This document shows, in pieces, positions 50,981 to 61,483 of a DNA stretch of 64,000 nucleotides (position 1 is the stretch's first letter; every line of letters begins with the position of its first letter). The stretch is from contig BJOX01000115.1 in the NCBI GenBank assembly GCA_009731375.1, positions 429,643-493,642 on the forward strand, read 5' to 3'. Made by a program: the position numbers and the translations under genes. Source of the DNA: Paulinella micropora. Its lineage: Eukaryota; Cercozoa; Imbricatea; Euglyphida. Below the pieces are notes generated by a model. It saw only the letters and a list, made by a program, of their open reading frames with translations. It had not been told where the DNA came from and made no database searches.

Positions 50981-52179
50981 ATGGACGAGGGACCTGTACT
51001 GGACTGTTCGCCGCCCCCTTCTCCCGGGCCCGTAGAGTTCTATGTGGACGAAATGGAAAATGACGACGAGGAAGACGTGGAGTGTGACGAGAAGAAACAG
51101 CAGCGCGAGGAGGGCGACAACGGGAGTGGAGGAGGCAAGCAAGTGCTCGTGCTGCACGAGACAGCAGACTTGCTCAAGGTGCGAGACCTGCTCCGTGACG
51201 AAAGGGTGATGCTCAACTACAGGCGGTACCTGCTGGCCCTGTACACCAACGTGAACGAGAAGGGCAAACTGGAGGTGGCGTACCGCTTTCCGCGCGGGAT
51301 ACAGGCCCCGCGTAAGTCCAAAAAGTGCCCTGACGCCGCTCTGCCGGGCTGCCGCTTGTACGCAGAGCACGGGCTGCAGTCCGCGCCAAGGGAACTGAGG
51401 AGGCTCACCCTGTCGGGCACGCTCGAGCTGGACATACGAAACTCGGTGCCATTCTTCTTGCACTGGCTGGCCTCGGAGCTCAAGTAATCGCCCGCGGCCG
51501 ATCTGGCGCCGCTGCGGGAGTTCGTGACTGATCGCGAATGCTTCTTCCGCAGCGTCAAGGAGTCACTGCGCGTCACGGACGACGCGTTTGTTAAGGACGT
51601 TATGCTCCGCCTCGTGCATGGCGGAGTGTTGATACGGCTCCCCGGCGCCGCTACGGACTGCAAAATGGATGCGTACCCCATCCTGGCCGAACTACAATGC
51701 AGCGTCAAGCTGGCGGTGCAAGGGCTGGTCAAGTACTTTCCTAAGCTATGGGCCTGGTGCAAGAAGACCAAGAGCCAGACGGAGAGCCCCGACGGCCGCG
51801 TCAAGTTCTACAACCTGCGGGGCAGGTTCGTTCACTTCCTGACGACCCGTTTCGAGAATGAAGTGATTGTACGCGTGATCGAGTACTTTGGCAAAGACAA
51901 CGTGAGCACTCTTGTGCACGACGCTGTGTTTGTACGAGCCTCCGAGATCGACGTGGCGAAGCTAAACCAGCACATCGCAGACGGTGGCGCGCTCTCTGGT
52001 GTGGAAAAGCATCGTCCCGACAGCAAGACGATCGTGGTGGATGGCGCGCGCATCCCGGTCCCGATGCTGTCGCCTCCCAGCGACCTCCAGTGGCGAGTCA
52101 CCCCAGTGAGCGAGAACGCGGGCGACCGCGAAGCCATTTACAAGCGTGACCTGTCTGACGGGGACTTGGCTAAGATCAC
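50981..52179 (+). pseudogene. TV-Pol-like polymerase (family A-related), one in-frame stop
   Basis: GC-rich ORF from ATG 50981. An acidic N-terminus is followed by LRDERVMLNYRRYLLALY, CRLYAEHGLQSAPRELRR and LELDIRNSVPFFLHWLASEL, the GR.YA...LQ...RE.R....LD..N..P..L pattern of TV-Pol-type polymerases (motif A). TAA at 51485-51487 stops the frame, but the same frame then continues with DRECFFRSVKESL, DDAFVKDVMLRLVHGG (Lys as in motif B), FVHFLTTRFENEVIVRVIEY and VSTLVHDAVFVRASE (motif C, HD). It runs into the gap at 52180. TV-Pols were described from Sputnik-type virophages and related transposons, often with an S3 helicase; a helicase could lie in the gap. The single stop implies a recent loss or a base error. 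Confidence 0.6.
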
Positions 52180-52473
52180 NNNNNNNNNNNNNNNNNNNNN
52201 NNNNNNNNNNNNNNNNNNNNNNNNNNNNNNNNNNNNNNNNNNNNNNNNNNNNNNNNNNNNNNNNNNNNNNNNNNNNNNNNNNNNNNNNNNNNNNNNNNNN
52301 NNNNNNNNNNNNNNNNNNNNNNNNNNNNNNNNNNNNNNNNNNNNNNNNNNNNNNNNNNNNNNNNNNNNNNNNNNNNNNNNNNNNNNNNNNNNNNNNNNNN
52401 NNNNNNNNNNNNNNNNNNNNNNNNNNNNNNNNNNNNNNNNNNNNNNNNNNNNNNNNNNNNNNNNNNNNNNNNN
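52180..52473. other. Assembly gap, 294 N
   Basis: Unsequenced. The polymerase ORF enters it from the left and the minus-strand gene from the right. Confidence 0.95.
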
Positions 52474-53253
52474 CTCTTGAGAAATCATGAGTCCCCTCAT
52501 TCTTCCAACCATTTTCTGCTTGTGCGCTGCTCTAGCTGGCATGCTTTCCAAAACACTCTTGACAATGTTAGCGGCTGCAGCCTCTGCCTTGTTGCGGCGC
52601 AGAAGTGCGCTGGTTTCAGGAAACATCCTTTCCCCCTCACCTGACATGAGCATTTCCTGCAACGCTTTGTCATCAGGGTAGTCGTCGGCTACTTTGCGGG
52701 CTGTCCGTTGTCTTTCCTGCCATCTTCGGCATTTTTCTAGTCGCTTTCGATGTCTAGGGCTGAGCTGAGTCTCGTCCAGACGGGCGCGGCCGCTACCGAC
52801 ACGCGAAACTGAATTTCGTTTGTTGGCTGGCTCGCTTTGATCATCCGAAGAGCTAGTAAACATGCTAGAAGACAGTTTTTTGCATAGAAAATCATTGTCA
52901 GAGGTTTTCTGGCGTTCCTCCTGCTTCCCAGATGGCTGGCCGGAAAGTGAAATCACGTTTAGCGAGGAATTGCCGCTACCGACACACGAAACTGAATTTC
53001 GTTTGTTGGCTGGCTCGCTTTGAGCATCAGAAGAGCTAGTAAACAAGCTAGAAGACAGTTTCTTGGATAGAAAATCATTATTCGAGATTGTCTGGCGTTC
53101 CTCCTGCTTCCCAGCTGCCTGGCCGGAAAGTGAAATCACGTTTAGCGAGGAATTGCTGGGCAAAGCAGCAGAAAGCAAGGAGCCGTCATCATCTTTGCGT
53201 ATTACCTCACTCTGACGCTCAGGTTGCGTGTATGCTTTGAGAAGCCAAGACAT
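52474..53253 (-). CDS. Unknown protein with 61-residue internal duplication
   Basis: About 260 codons from ATG 53253 (MSWLLKAYTQPERQSEVIRK) into the gap. Residues 34-94 and 95-155 are near-identical tandem copies (NSSLNVISLSGQ, GKQEERQ, SEPANKRNSVS). The C-terminal part is basic and helical: RHRKRLEKCRRWQERQRTAR, then DDKALQEMLMSGEGERMFPE and KQKMVGRMRGLMISQE. The end shows bZIP-like basic spacing, but no leucine zipper is visible before the gap. Convergent with the polymerase ORF. Family unknown. Confidence 0.5.
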
Positions 53254-53634
53254 ACCTCAAATCTAGCACAAATCAACAGTGTTGTGTCACAGACAAAGCA
53301 ATTGTGGAATACCATTGCACTCCGTTGGGAGCGTACACGCAGCGTGGCACCTTAAAAAAACACGAAAACAACAATTAAGTGACATAAATAATAAGTCAAA
53401 CACTAGTACCTTGCGGTGCCTTGCGCCAGAGGCGCAGGCTTTGCTGTTTACCACTAGATAAGTCTAAAACAACCAAGAATGACAATGAGAGTCGCACCAC
53501 GCACGTTAACGATATGGGGAAAATNNNNNNNNNNTTACAAAATATTTGCATCCACCGGTACAAATAGGCATTTCCCTCACATTTGAAAGTGCTCGCTTGA
53601 ATCAGTCGGTTGTCGTCCGTAGGATCGCAACGTT
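53254..53634. other. Intergenic / promoter region
   Basis: Between two divergent genes, so both promoters are expected here. It includes a 10-N gap (53525-53534). No gene seen. Confidence 0.4.
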
Positions 53635-56600
53635 ATGGAAGCTTCAAGTAGCAAAAATAAAATTCGAGTTGCCTCCATCCAAAAGATTCGAGTGGACAAG
53701 TCTGATGGAGTTGTCAAGGGCTTTCTGCTGGTTAACAGCAGTGACGAGTGGCAACCGTTTGCGAGCCTGGATATTCCTCCTGATGTGTCGCGGTGCTATT
53801 GGAATCTGCCACATAATGAGGATACGTGGTCATTCTTGAGTGACAACTTCGTCTACAAGTACGTAGAAAGGGCCAATGTCGGGAAAATCAGAGATTCGAA
53901 AAAAAGGAGGAAGGCCTCTTTAATGCGAGCAAGGAGGCAAGTCAAGAGCAGGGTAGTAGGAAGAGTGGCAGAAAAAAGTCTGCTCCATCTGCAGTGGTAG
54001 CTTGCTTGCTTGCTTGCTTGAATGCTTGCTTGCTTGCTTGCTTGAATGCTTGCTTGAATGCTTGCTTGTGTGCTTGTGTGCTTGCTTGCTCTCTTGCTTG
54101 CTCTTGCTTGCTTGCTCTCTTGCTTGTGTTGCTTGTGTTGCTTGCTTGCTTGCTCGTGTTGCTTGTGTTGCTTGCTTGCTTGCTTGCTTGTCTTGCTTGT
54201 CTTGCTTGTCTTGCTTGCTTGCTTGCTTGTCTTGCTTGCTTGCTTGCTTGTCTTGCTTGCTTGCTTGCTCTCTTGCTTGCTCTCTTGCTTGCTCTTGCTT
54301 CCTTGCTTGCTTGCTTGCTTGCTTGGTTGTGTTGCTTTGTTGCTTGCTTGCTTGCTTGTGTTGCTTGTGTTGCTTGTGTTGCTTGTGTTGCCTGCTTGCT
54401 TGCTTGCTTGTGTTGCTTGCTTGCTTGCTTGCTTGAATGCTTGCTTGCTTGCTTGCTTGCTCTCTTGCTTGCTTGTGTTGCTTGTGTTGCTTGCTTGCTT
54501 GTCTTGCTTGTCTTGCTTGTCTTGCTTGCTTGCTTGCTTGTCTTGCTTGTCTTGCTTGCTTGCTTGCTTGCTTGCTTGCGTTGCTTGCTTGCTTGTGTTG
54601 CTTGTGTTGCTTGTGTTGCTTGCTTTCTTGCTTTCTTGTTTGCTTGCTTGTTTGTTTGTTTGCTTGCTTGCTTGCTTGTGTTGCTTGTGTTGCTTGCTTG
54701 CTTGCTTGCTTGTGTTGCTTGTCTTGCTTGCTTGCTTGCTTGATTGCTTGCTTGCTTGTTTGCTTGCTTGTTTGCTTGCTTGTTTGCTTGCTTGCTTGAT
54801 TGCTTGCTTACATTTGTTCTGTTTGTTTCAGGCTGCCAAGAAGGCAACTAAGATTGCCGCTGCCCCTTCCGCTGCTGCCCCTTCTCAAGAGGTAGTCTGA
54901 TTATTCACTTGTATTGATCTAGTATTACATTTGCTCTGTTTTTTTGAGGCTAATCACCCGGATGCCAAAGCACATAATAAGAAGAGGAAACCAAATGTTG
55001 CTCATTCCGCTGCTACCCCTTCTCAAGAGGTAATCTGATTATTTACTTGCATTGATCTAGTATTACATTTGCTCTGTTTGTGTGAGGCCAATCAGCCGGC
55101 TGCCAAGGCACCTAATAAGAAGACTGAAACTGTCAAGCCAGCTAACAAGAAGAAACTAACTGCTGGATGCCGCTTGCTTGCTGCGTCTCAAGCTAAGCTT
55201 CAGTCTTCGCAATCTTCCGCTGCTGCCTCTGCTGCAACGGTATAGTATGAGTCACTTGCATTGCTCAAATAATACATTTGCTCTGTGTTTGTTTGAGGCC
55301 GCTGGAGCGCTAGCAAGCGGCACGCAAGAGGGGTCAAGTAGTCTGCTTGCTTACATACAATGAATATATTTTGTTTTTGTGCCTAGTAGCGAATATGCTG
55401 CATCACTTCACGTGCAGCAGCAGAGATCGCCCACGCAACAGAGCAGGCAAGTGCAACAACAGCTGGCATCGCTCGCCAGACTTTGCGAGCATACTAGGAA
55501 CAGCGTACAAGGCGTGGTACCGGCTAATGGTGCAGACATTCAGCCAGAGAAGGCAGGCGCCGGCGATGGTGCAGCCAAGCAGCCAGCTGTAGAGAAGGAC
55601 GGCGCCGGCGATGGTGCATGCGCAGCCAAGCAGCCAGCTGTAGAGAAGGACTGCGCCGGCGCCGGCGATGGTGCAGCCAAGCAGCCAGCTGTAGAGAAGG
55701 ACGGCGCCGGCGCCGGCGATGGTGCAGCCAAGCAGCCAGCTGTAGAGAAGGACGGCGCCGGCGATTGTGCAGCCAAGCAGCCAGCTGTAGAGAAGGATGG
55801 CGCCGGCGATGGTGCAGCCAAGCAGCCAGCTGTAGAGAAGGACGGCGCTGGCGATGGTGCAGCCAAGCAGCCAGCTGCAGAGAAGAACGACGATCAGCTT
55901 CTCTCTGTTTTCTTTGCGACTGTCAGCTTTTCAGGGAAAGACACGAAGTGGCAGTCGATTCTAGTGCCACCTTACGATTGCATTACGTATAAATTTCCAA
56001 AGGACGCAACTAAAGAAACAAAAGCGCTCATGCAGCAAGGGTACCTGATTTTTCTTAAAGCTGCCCGTAAATTGTTTCATTGTTTTGTTCAGGATGTTGA
56101 TTGTGTACCTGCCAACAGTCGACGCAGAGACCCTCTCTTATTTTGCTTTGGTCGATTCGATGTTTTGGCCTGTTGCCAACACGATGTTTGAGGTAAGCAC
56201 GCAAATGAATGAGGGTGATGTTTGCTGGCCTGCTTGATTGTACATGTTTTAGGTCGGTTCGTGGGTGAGCTTATACGGCAGCAACGACGAAAATATCATC
56301 ATTGTTGGGTAGGCATCATAATTTCTCGCAAGTTTGGCAGCAGTAATATAATATCATATCTAGTCCCGGCGTCTTGGTGCGTCCAGCGCCCGGCAACATC
56401 AACAAGTTCGAGATCACAGGCGCTTCACTTCTAATCGCCAGGGAAGTGGATGGTAAAGGCCGGGAAGTGAATGGGAGTGTCAANNNNNNNNNNTGTAAAT
56501 GCCGGGAAGTGAATGGGAGTATCAAGCGTCGCTTTAAGCTGCAGTTTGTTGACTTTCTGTTTGTCAACAAGGTGGAGACAGAGAAGCTCAGGGCAGACAT

Positions 56601-57207
56601 GGTAACGGGGGCAAAGCAGTGCATAATGCAGCAGTACATTGCTCCTTTGGTGTTGGGTCACCGGCCCCGGCTGCCCAAGTATCCCTATTGGGAGAAAAAC
56701 CATGACATTCCGTGTATTAAGCAATATGTCATCGCGGACGAGCGCGGCGATTCCTCGGTGTCAACGCATTCCCTTGGCTCCGTCGGGCGTGATGATGATA
56801 CCTCGGAGTGCATGAGGTAATAACTAATACCTTATTTTTATTTGGAACCTCATTAATGATTCATTGTTGTATAGTTTGAACGGCAGCCACCGGTTAGACT
56901 TTGACTCCGATGCCGCTTATGAGCATTATGATTGGCGGTCAGCTTGATATCATTTAATTTTGCCATGCGCAATTAGTTCCACGTGCACGTACATGCCATG
57001 GGTTATGCATTGTCTTGCAAGGCGTATCAAAGCGGATGAAGATGGGCTCGACGCGGACGACTTGTACACTCCTGAAGCCACTGCTGAGGCGGACGAGACT
57101 ACTAGTTCCGAAAATAGTGAGTCAGAAGAAGAGGAGGCGGACGAGAGACCTGATACTTCTGGTACTAGTACTTGTACCCCAGTGAAGCCTGAGCACCAAC
57201 CTACAAG
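53635..57207 (+). CDS. Multi-exon gene of unknown function
   Basis: Exons inferred from GT-AG sites with matching phase: A 53635-53996, B 54832-54891, C 54949-55029, D 55087-55239, E 55298-55337, F about 55387-56040, G 56093-56192, H 56253-56308, I 56364-56816, J 56875-56937, K 57022-57207. F to K join in frame without ambiguity. Exon A gives VASIQKIRVDKSDGVVKGFL and SSDEWQPFASLDIPPDVSRC, with a likely indel in the A-run near 53896. B-E are similar Lys/Ala/Pro-rich modules (ANQPAAKAPNKKTETVKPAN). F carries seven AKQPAVEKDGAGD repeats, then KDTKWQSILVPPYDCITYKF. G-I give MLIVYLPTVDAETLSYFALV and FKLQFVDFLFVNKVETEKLR. K is acidic. A 10-N gap (56484-56493) is flanked by duplicated GCCGGGAAGTGAATGGGAGT. 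No family recognised. Confidence 0.5.
53997..54831 (+). repeat. (CTTG)n array filling an intron
   Basis: About 810 bp of CTTG units with TGTG and CTCT variants, between a donor (GCAGTG|GTAGCT) and a 3' splice site (TTTGTTTCAG). The long Cys/Leu/Ala open frames, and Lys/Gln/Ala/Ser frames on the other strand, are repeat artefacts. Confidence 0.8.
55553..55884 (+). repeat. Coding minisatellite, about 45-bp unit
   Basis: Seven units encode AKQPAVEKDGAGDG in the frame that continues into unique coding sequence. Two other frames are also open through the array. Confidence 0.7.
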
Positions 57208-57836
57208 GTTCTTCATTTATTTTACAAACGTGCTTGCAGTCATATGTATGTTTGCAGCATGCTGCTACCCCATCATCGTCCGACGCGGCGACCTCTGCTG
57301 CTCGTAAGGCTGGAGCGGCTCCCACCTGCAAAAAAAAAAAAAAAAAAATGGAAGCAGCCGATGCAAGGTCCCTCATTCATTGTATTCTCTTTTTGTGCTT
57401 GCAGTCATACGTTCCTGTTTGCTGCAGCAGGAACACGCCGCCAGCACCAACCGACCCGGCGGCCGATGCTGCTAGTAAGGCTGGCAAAGTGACTCCCACC
57501 GGCCAACAGACAAAATTGGCAGCCGCTGACGCAAGGTCCCTCATTGATTGTAGTATCTTTTTGTGCTTGCAGTCATACGTTCCTGTTTGCTGCAGCAGGA
57601 ACACGCCGCCAGCAACGACCGACACGGCGGCCGATGCCGCTAGCATCCTTCTCAGCTTTTCTCGTAAGACTGATGCCGCTACTGGTGCAGCGACTCCCAC
57701 CGGCCAAAAAAAAACGAAAGCCGCTGATGCAAGGTCCCTCATGTATTCTCTTTTTGTGCTTGCGCATGCAGTCATACGTTCCTGTTTGCTGCAGCAAGAC
57801 GTCGCTACCGTCGTTGACATCGGGCCGTGTACTCCC
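57208..57836 (+). repeat. Tandemly triplicated exon-intron cassette
   Basis: Units near 57258, 57427 and 57598 share an intron-like CAAG|GTCCCTCATT ... TTTTTGTGCTTGCAG and an exon-like GAACACGCCGCCAGCA ... CCGATGC. The encoded modules include AADAASKAGKVTPTG. They appear to be extra exons of the upstream gene made by tandem duplication. The last one ends at a donor GAAGG|GTAAGTAC near 57841. An A18 run at about 57330 makes the first unit uncertain. Confidence 0.55.
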
Positions 57837-57917
57837 AGAAGGGTAAGTACACTATCGAAATTTTCTATTTCAATTCTCGATCGCACTTCCGGTTGCGACG
57901 AGAATGATATCAGCTGA

Positions 57918-59409
57918 ATGGAAACACCTACAATTTGGATCAAGCAGGAAAACACAGGGAAACTGGGCGATGTGGCAGTACGCGAAGGTAACTACTTCGA
58001 TGGGCGCCAAGCTCCACTTCTACAATTTTGGGGCAAGTGTGTGGACAAGGAGGAAGATCCCAAAACTTTCAAGACAGTGCTCTGTAATCCTGGCAGCAAT
58101 TGCATGCAAATCCGCAACAAGCTCTGGTACGTGACGAGCGAGATGCGATCGCAGCTCATTGCCTGCAAAAAGTCAGCCAACAACGCCGGGGGTCTGTTGA
58201 ACCACGCGCCTGCCGGCTTTGACAACGTCACGTTTGTTGTCCGCAAGGGATTCGATTACCCAATTGCCCAGGCGCTCACTAACATCGAGGTGGGGGCTAT
58301 ACTGTATTTAAACTTCGGGGTCCTGTATTGGAGCAAGCATCCGAAGGCTAAAATTCCTCAAATATTACCTGCAGGCTTCGGCAAGGTACTAATATTGTTA
58401 TGTCTGTGTCTATGTATGTGTTTAATGTTGCTTGTACAGGATGGCAAGCTCAAGTGGTTTGATGTACCTAAGGCCAGCAAAGGGGTCAGTCACTATGCTT
58501 GAGTGAATAGTAGAATTCGCTTTGCTGTGCTAGGTAGATGTGCCCGTGAAGGAAACCAAGAACCCACCAAAAAGTAACACTGACTGCCATTGTGATAAGC
58601 GGGCCAAGGGGGGGAACGTAAATCACAATAAGTTAAAGTGCCGTTCTTTTGCCTGCAAAGCTTTTCGCCGTACAAACGACATTCCTGATCCAGCATCTCG
58701 CAAGGAAATGGCAGCAGCTGGCAAGTCTCGTTCCTCGCGCCGCGGCCGGGCAAAGTTGTCTCCTTGCAGATCTCGCAGTCCGTCGCCTGTCAAGGACACT
58801 GAGGGTGCAAGCCTGGAGGAGGAGGAGGAGGAGGAGGAGGAAGAAAGCCTGACTGACACTCATACTGAGGGTGCAAGCGCTAGCACGTCGGTCACAGGGG
58901 ATAAGACTCCGCGAGGAGGTCGTAAGCAGTCTACGCGAGGTGGACTTAAGCCGCCTAAGGTAGTTCAGCCAAGCAAACAGCCAGAGCCAGAGCGCAAGCA
59001 ACAAGAGCGCAAGTGCGGCCCAGGCTGCCGGTGCCCTCTTTGTGACCCGCATGGTGAAGGTTGCGAATGCGGGAGGTCAACTTGTCAGCCTGAGCTCAAT
59101 CGCGAGGAGTCTGAGGACGTTGGTCCTATTAAGACGTCTACGCGAGGTGGTCCTAGGCAGCCTAAGGTAGTTGAGCCAAGCCCAGAGCCAGAGTGCAAGC
59201 AGGGAGAGCGCAAGTGCGGCCCGGGCTGCCGGTGCACTGTTTGTGACCCGCATGGTGAAACTTGCGAATGCGGGAGGTCAACTTGTCAGCCGCCCAATAA
59301 GCAAGCCACCGGTCAAGCAAGCAACCAATCAAGCAACACGCAAGCCACCAATCCATCGCAAGCAAGCAATCAATCAAGCAATGAAGCCAGACATCGTGTT
59401 AGGAACTGA
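57918..59409 (+). CDS. Possible SET-like protein with twin Cys-rich motifs, three exons
   Basis: ATG 57918 follows an in-frame TGA. Exons 57918-58385, 58440-58484 and 58534-59409 are joined by 54- and 49-nt GT-AG introns in phase; the protein has about 460 residues. The first exon has NCMQIRNKLWYVTSEMRSQL, GLLNHAPAGFDNVTFVV and LTNIEVGAILYLNFGVLYW, which follow the NH....N.......A...I..G.....(D)YG..W pattern of SET methyltransferases, with Asn for the usual Asp. Exon 3 is Ser/Arg-rich and acidic and carries two copies of CGPGCRCPLCDPHGEGCECG followed by a Cys, possible zinc clusters. The tail is Asn/Gln/Ser-rich. The SET reading is tentative; a chromatin-directed protein encoded by the transposon is the inference. 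Confidence 0.45.
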
Positions 59410-59990
59410 GAAGAAACTGACGAGTTGGAACTTGCGTTGAGTGGCAATGGTGGCAACCAGTCTGCATTGCTAAATGCACTGCGTGGGCGGAACACGATTG
59501 GGAGCGGCAGAGGCAACTTTTCGCCTTTTGCAGCGTATCTGGCGTATCAAACTTCACAAAATACAAACTCTTTCTACACGTTTTTAGCTTCGGTGTAATG
59601 CGGTCATCGCGGTCAGTGTTGGTACATCGCGGTCAGTGTTGGTGGTAGTTCATGTGTGTCCAAGAAAACAAATTTCAACTGAAAGAATAGGGCTGACACG
59701 TGCAATGTGTTTGACGTTTTGTTTATGAACTTGTACGTATCAGTTTCCTTCTTCAACAGACAGCATGTTCTTGCATGCAGAACACCTGTCCGTAAGACTG
59801 TCAGCAAAATTACCGGATCAATAAGTAATTTTTTGAAATCATTAAACATCTATTCATATCTTTATAAAAAAATTAGCTGTAAAACTAATTAATACGCTTG
59901 GAAATTAATAAAATTAATTGAAAAAAGTGTTTCTGTAATTCTATCGCAATGCCAGGCAAAGTCTCATGGTCTTAAGACCATGAAACCTTT
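59410..59990. other. Right subterminal non-coding region
   Basis: No gene seen. Contains a short direct repeat (CATCGCGGTCAGTGTTGGT at about 59606 and 59625) and, at 59961-59986, a near-perfect palindrome around CATGGTCTTAAGACCATG next to the TIR. Confidence 0.55.
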
Positions 59991-60018
59991 GGATCCTTAT
60001 TATTTACCACTTCGTCAT
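59991..60018 (-). repeat. Right terminal inverted repeat of the 12.5-kb insertion
   Basis: GGATCCTTATTATTTACCAC and the next 8 bases; reverse complement of 47491-47518 with 27 of 28 matches. Confidence 0.85.
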
Positions 60019-60209
60019 ATTAAAGGAATGGCTTCATCAAAACTACTACACTAACCACTGAAAGGTTTATACACACATTTAAATTTAGTTTCAATACCTT
60101 GCTTTATACAATAAGCATAACTCTCATTCTTTTTTTCGCTTACCCGTGAGTAAAAGTCGCAGGCAGTCCTACCTAACACCGACCACATAAACAATAATAT
60201 TAAAATCAT
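60019..60209 (-). pseudogene. 5' part of the E2 Cys-rich gene, right of the insertion
   Basis: The minus strand from ATG 60209 encodes a hydrophobic signal-like start (MILILLFMWSVLGRTACDF) and YSRVSEKKNES, matching E1's 81-aa protein. It has a small in-frame insertion and two stops where E1 has Trp and Cys. The gene is then cut by the right TIR and continues at 47437-47490. Divergent from the 120-aa gene as in E1. Confidence 0.65.
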
Positions 60210-60238
60210 TTTTATATATTATATATTATATACACTTT

Positions 60239-60597
60239 ATGACGGAGCACAAATACCAAAAGATTATTTTTCTGAGCAATGATTTTGTGGGAAGCAAAAC
60301 ATTTAATAAAAATATTCAAATGTCATTCACACCAACCAGAATGAATGTAAAATTTATTCACTATATGAACGACCAGACAGAAACCAAAACCAGAAATCTT
60401 TATATGGACAGAATTGGAATTATCGGAACATTCTCCGATAGCAACATAGCAAATATTTCAAACCTCGGTTATCATTTGGGGGTCGTTAGATGGTCTGACT
60501 GACAATATACGTTTAAAGTCCTTGAAACTGACAACGGAAATATTGATACAGGAAATTTAGCGGGGAGAATTGTTGTGTGTTTGGAATTTCTCGCTTA
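60239..60597 (+). pseudogene. 120-aa conserved protein, one in-frame TGA (E2)
   Basis: YQKIIFLSNDFVGSKTFNKN, MSFTPTRMNVKFIHYMNDQT, MDRIGIIGTFSDSNIANISN, then TGA at 60499-60501 where E1 has Gly, then VLETDNGNIDTGNLAGRIVV and CLEFLA. Otherwise collinear with 28944-29306. Confidence 0.7.
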
Positions 60598-60606
60598 GAG
60601 TATACA

Positions 60607-61425
60607 ATGCAGAAAATCAATAATGTAAAAGTGAAGCCAGTAAAACAAGAGGATGATGGAAATAAAAAAGCAAAAGGTTATGAATTATTCAACGAGCCGT
60701 ATGCGAATATATTTCTGCTCGCCCGTAAGAAGAGCGGGAAAACGACAGCACTCTTTGAAATACTGAAAAGGACTACAGACAGAAAGACCCGTATTGTCAT
60801 TACTGCTTCCACAATACACAAGGACTACATTTATAAAGCAATGGTAAAGCCTTTTAAGAACAGGGGAAACCCTATGGTAATATATACATTTCTTAAATCA
60901 GATGGTGTAAATGTCATTGATTATGAATTAGACAAACTGAACAGACAGGACGAGCAACACGAAGGAGAAGTAAAACAGGACAAAGATGAAATAGAGAAAC
61001 CACGATTTCTTTATTTCGGAAAGGAAAAGAAAAAGGAAGAAGGAGGTGAGAAGAAAGAGAGACCAAGTAAGTATATTTCGCCAGATGTTGTTTTGTTTTG
61101 GACGATTTAGGAAGTGGATTAAGAGACAAGTCCGTAAGTGATTTGTTAAAAAAGAACAGACACTATAAAAGTAAGGTGATTATGTCAAGCTAGTATTTGA
61201 ATGACCTACGGCAAGAAGCCATTAAGCATTTAGATTATTTGTTAATCTTTCCGGGCCAGTCTCAAGACAAAATGGAACTCGTGTATAAAATATTTAGACT
61301 TATCTTTTGACTTTGACTACTTTCTGGAAAAGTATCACGAAGCAACAAAGGAGAGATTTAATTTTCTTTATGTCTCAAGTGTTGATGATGAACTTCGCAA
61401 AAACTTCAACTTCAGATTAAAATAA
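60607..61425 (+). pseudogene. Packaging ATPase, frameshifted (E2)
   Basis: From ATG 60607 (MQKINNVKVKPVKQEDDGNK). Walker A is ANIFLLARKKSGKTTALFEI, identical to E1. A frameshift falls within Walker B (near 61090), then a TAG replaces Gln in KVIMSS(stop)YLNDLRQEA, and another frameshift occurs near 61290. The C-terminal part matches E1 to the end. Confidence 0.8.
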
Positions 61426-61483
61426 TATTTTTATACTTATTTTTTTATTTTTTGCTGAATGATTTTTAAAATCTTTCTAATAT

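Larger units (their letters stand above)
47493..60016. mobile_element. TIR-bounded giant DNA element carrying TV-Pol-like polymerase
   Basis: 12.5 kb inserted into the Cys-rich gene of E2: the two halves of that gene abut its ends, and AT flanks both sides. Terminal inverted repeats are 26-28 bp, each followed by a subterminal palindrome (left GTCTCATACCAATGAGAC; right CATGGTCTTAAGACCATG). The content differs from E1/E2: higher GC, spliceosomal introns of 50-70 nt, and simple repeats. Genes: a transposase-like frame and a zinc-knuckle/SAP-like gene on the left (minus strand), a TV-Pol-like ORF in the middle, and two multi-exon genes on the right. The transposon class is not recognised. Confidence 0.75.

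Noticed and set aside
53942-54900. Long Gln/Ala/Ser/Lys ORF on the minus strand and Cys/Leu ORFs on the plus strand
   Set aside because: Translation of the (CTTG)n intron array; unique coding sequence begins only after the splice acceptor.
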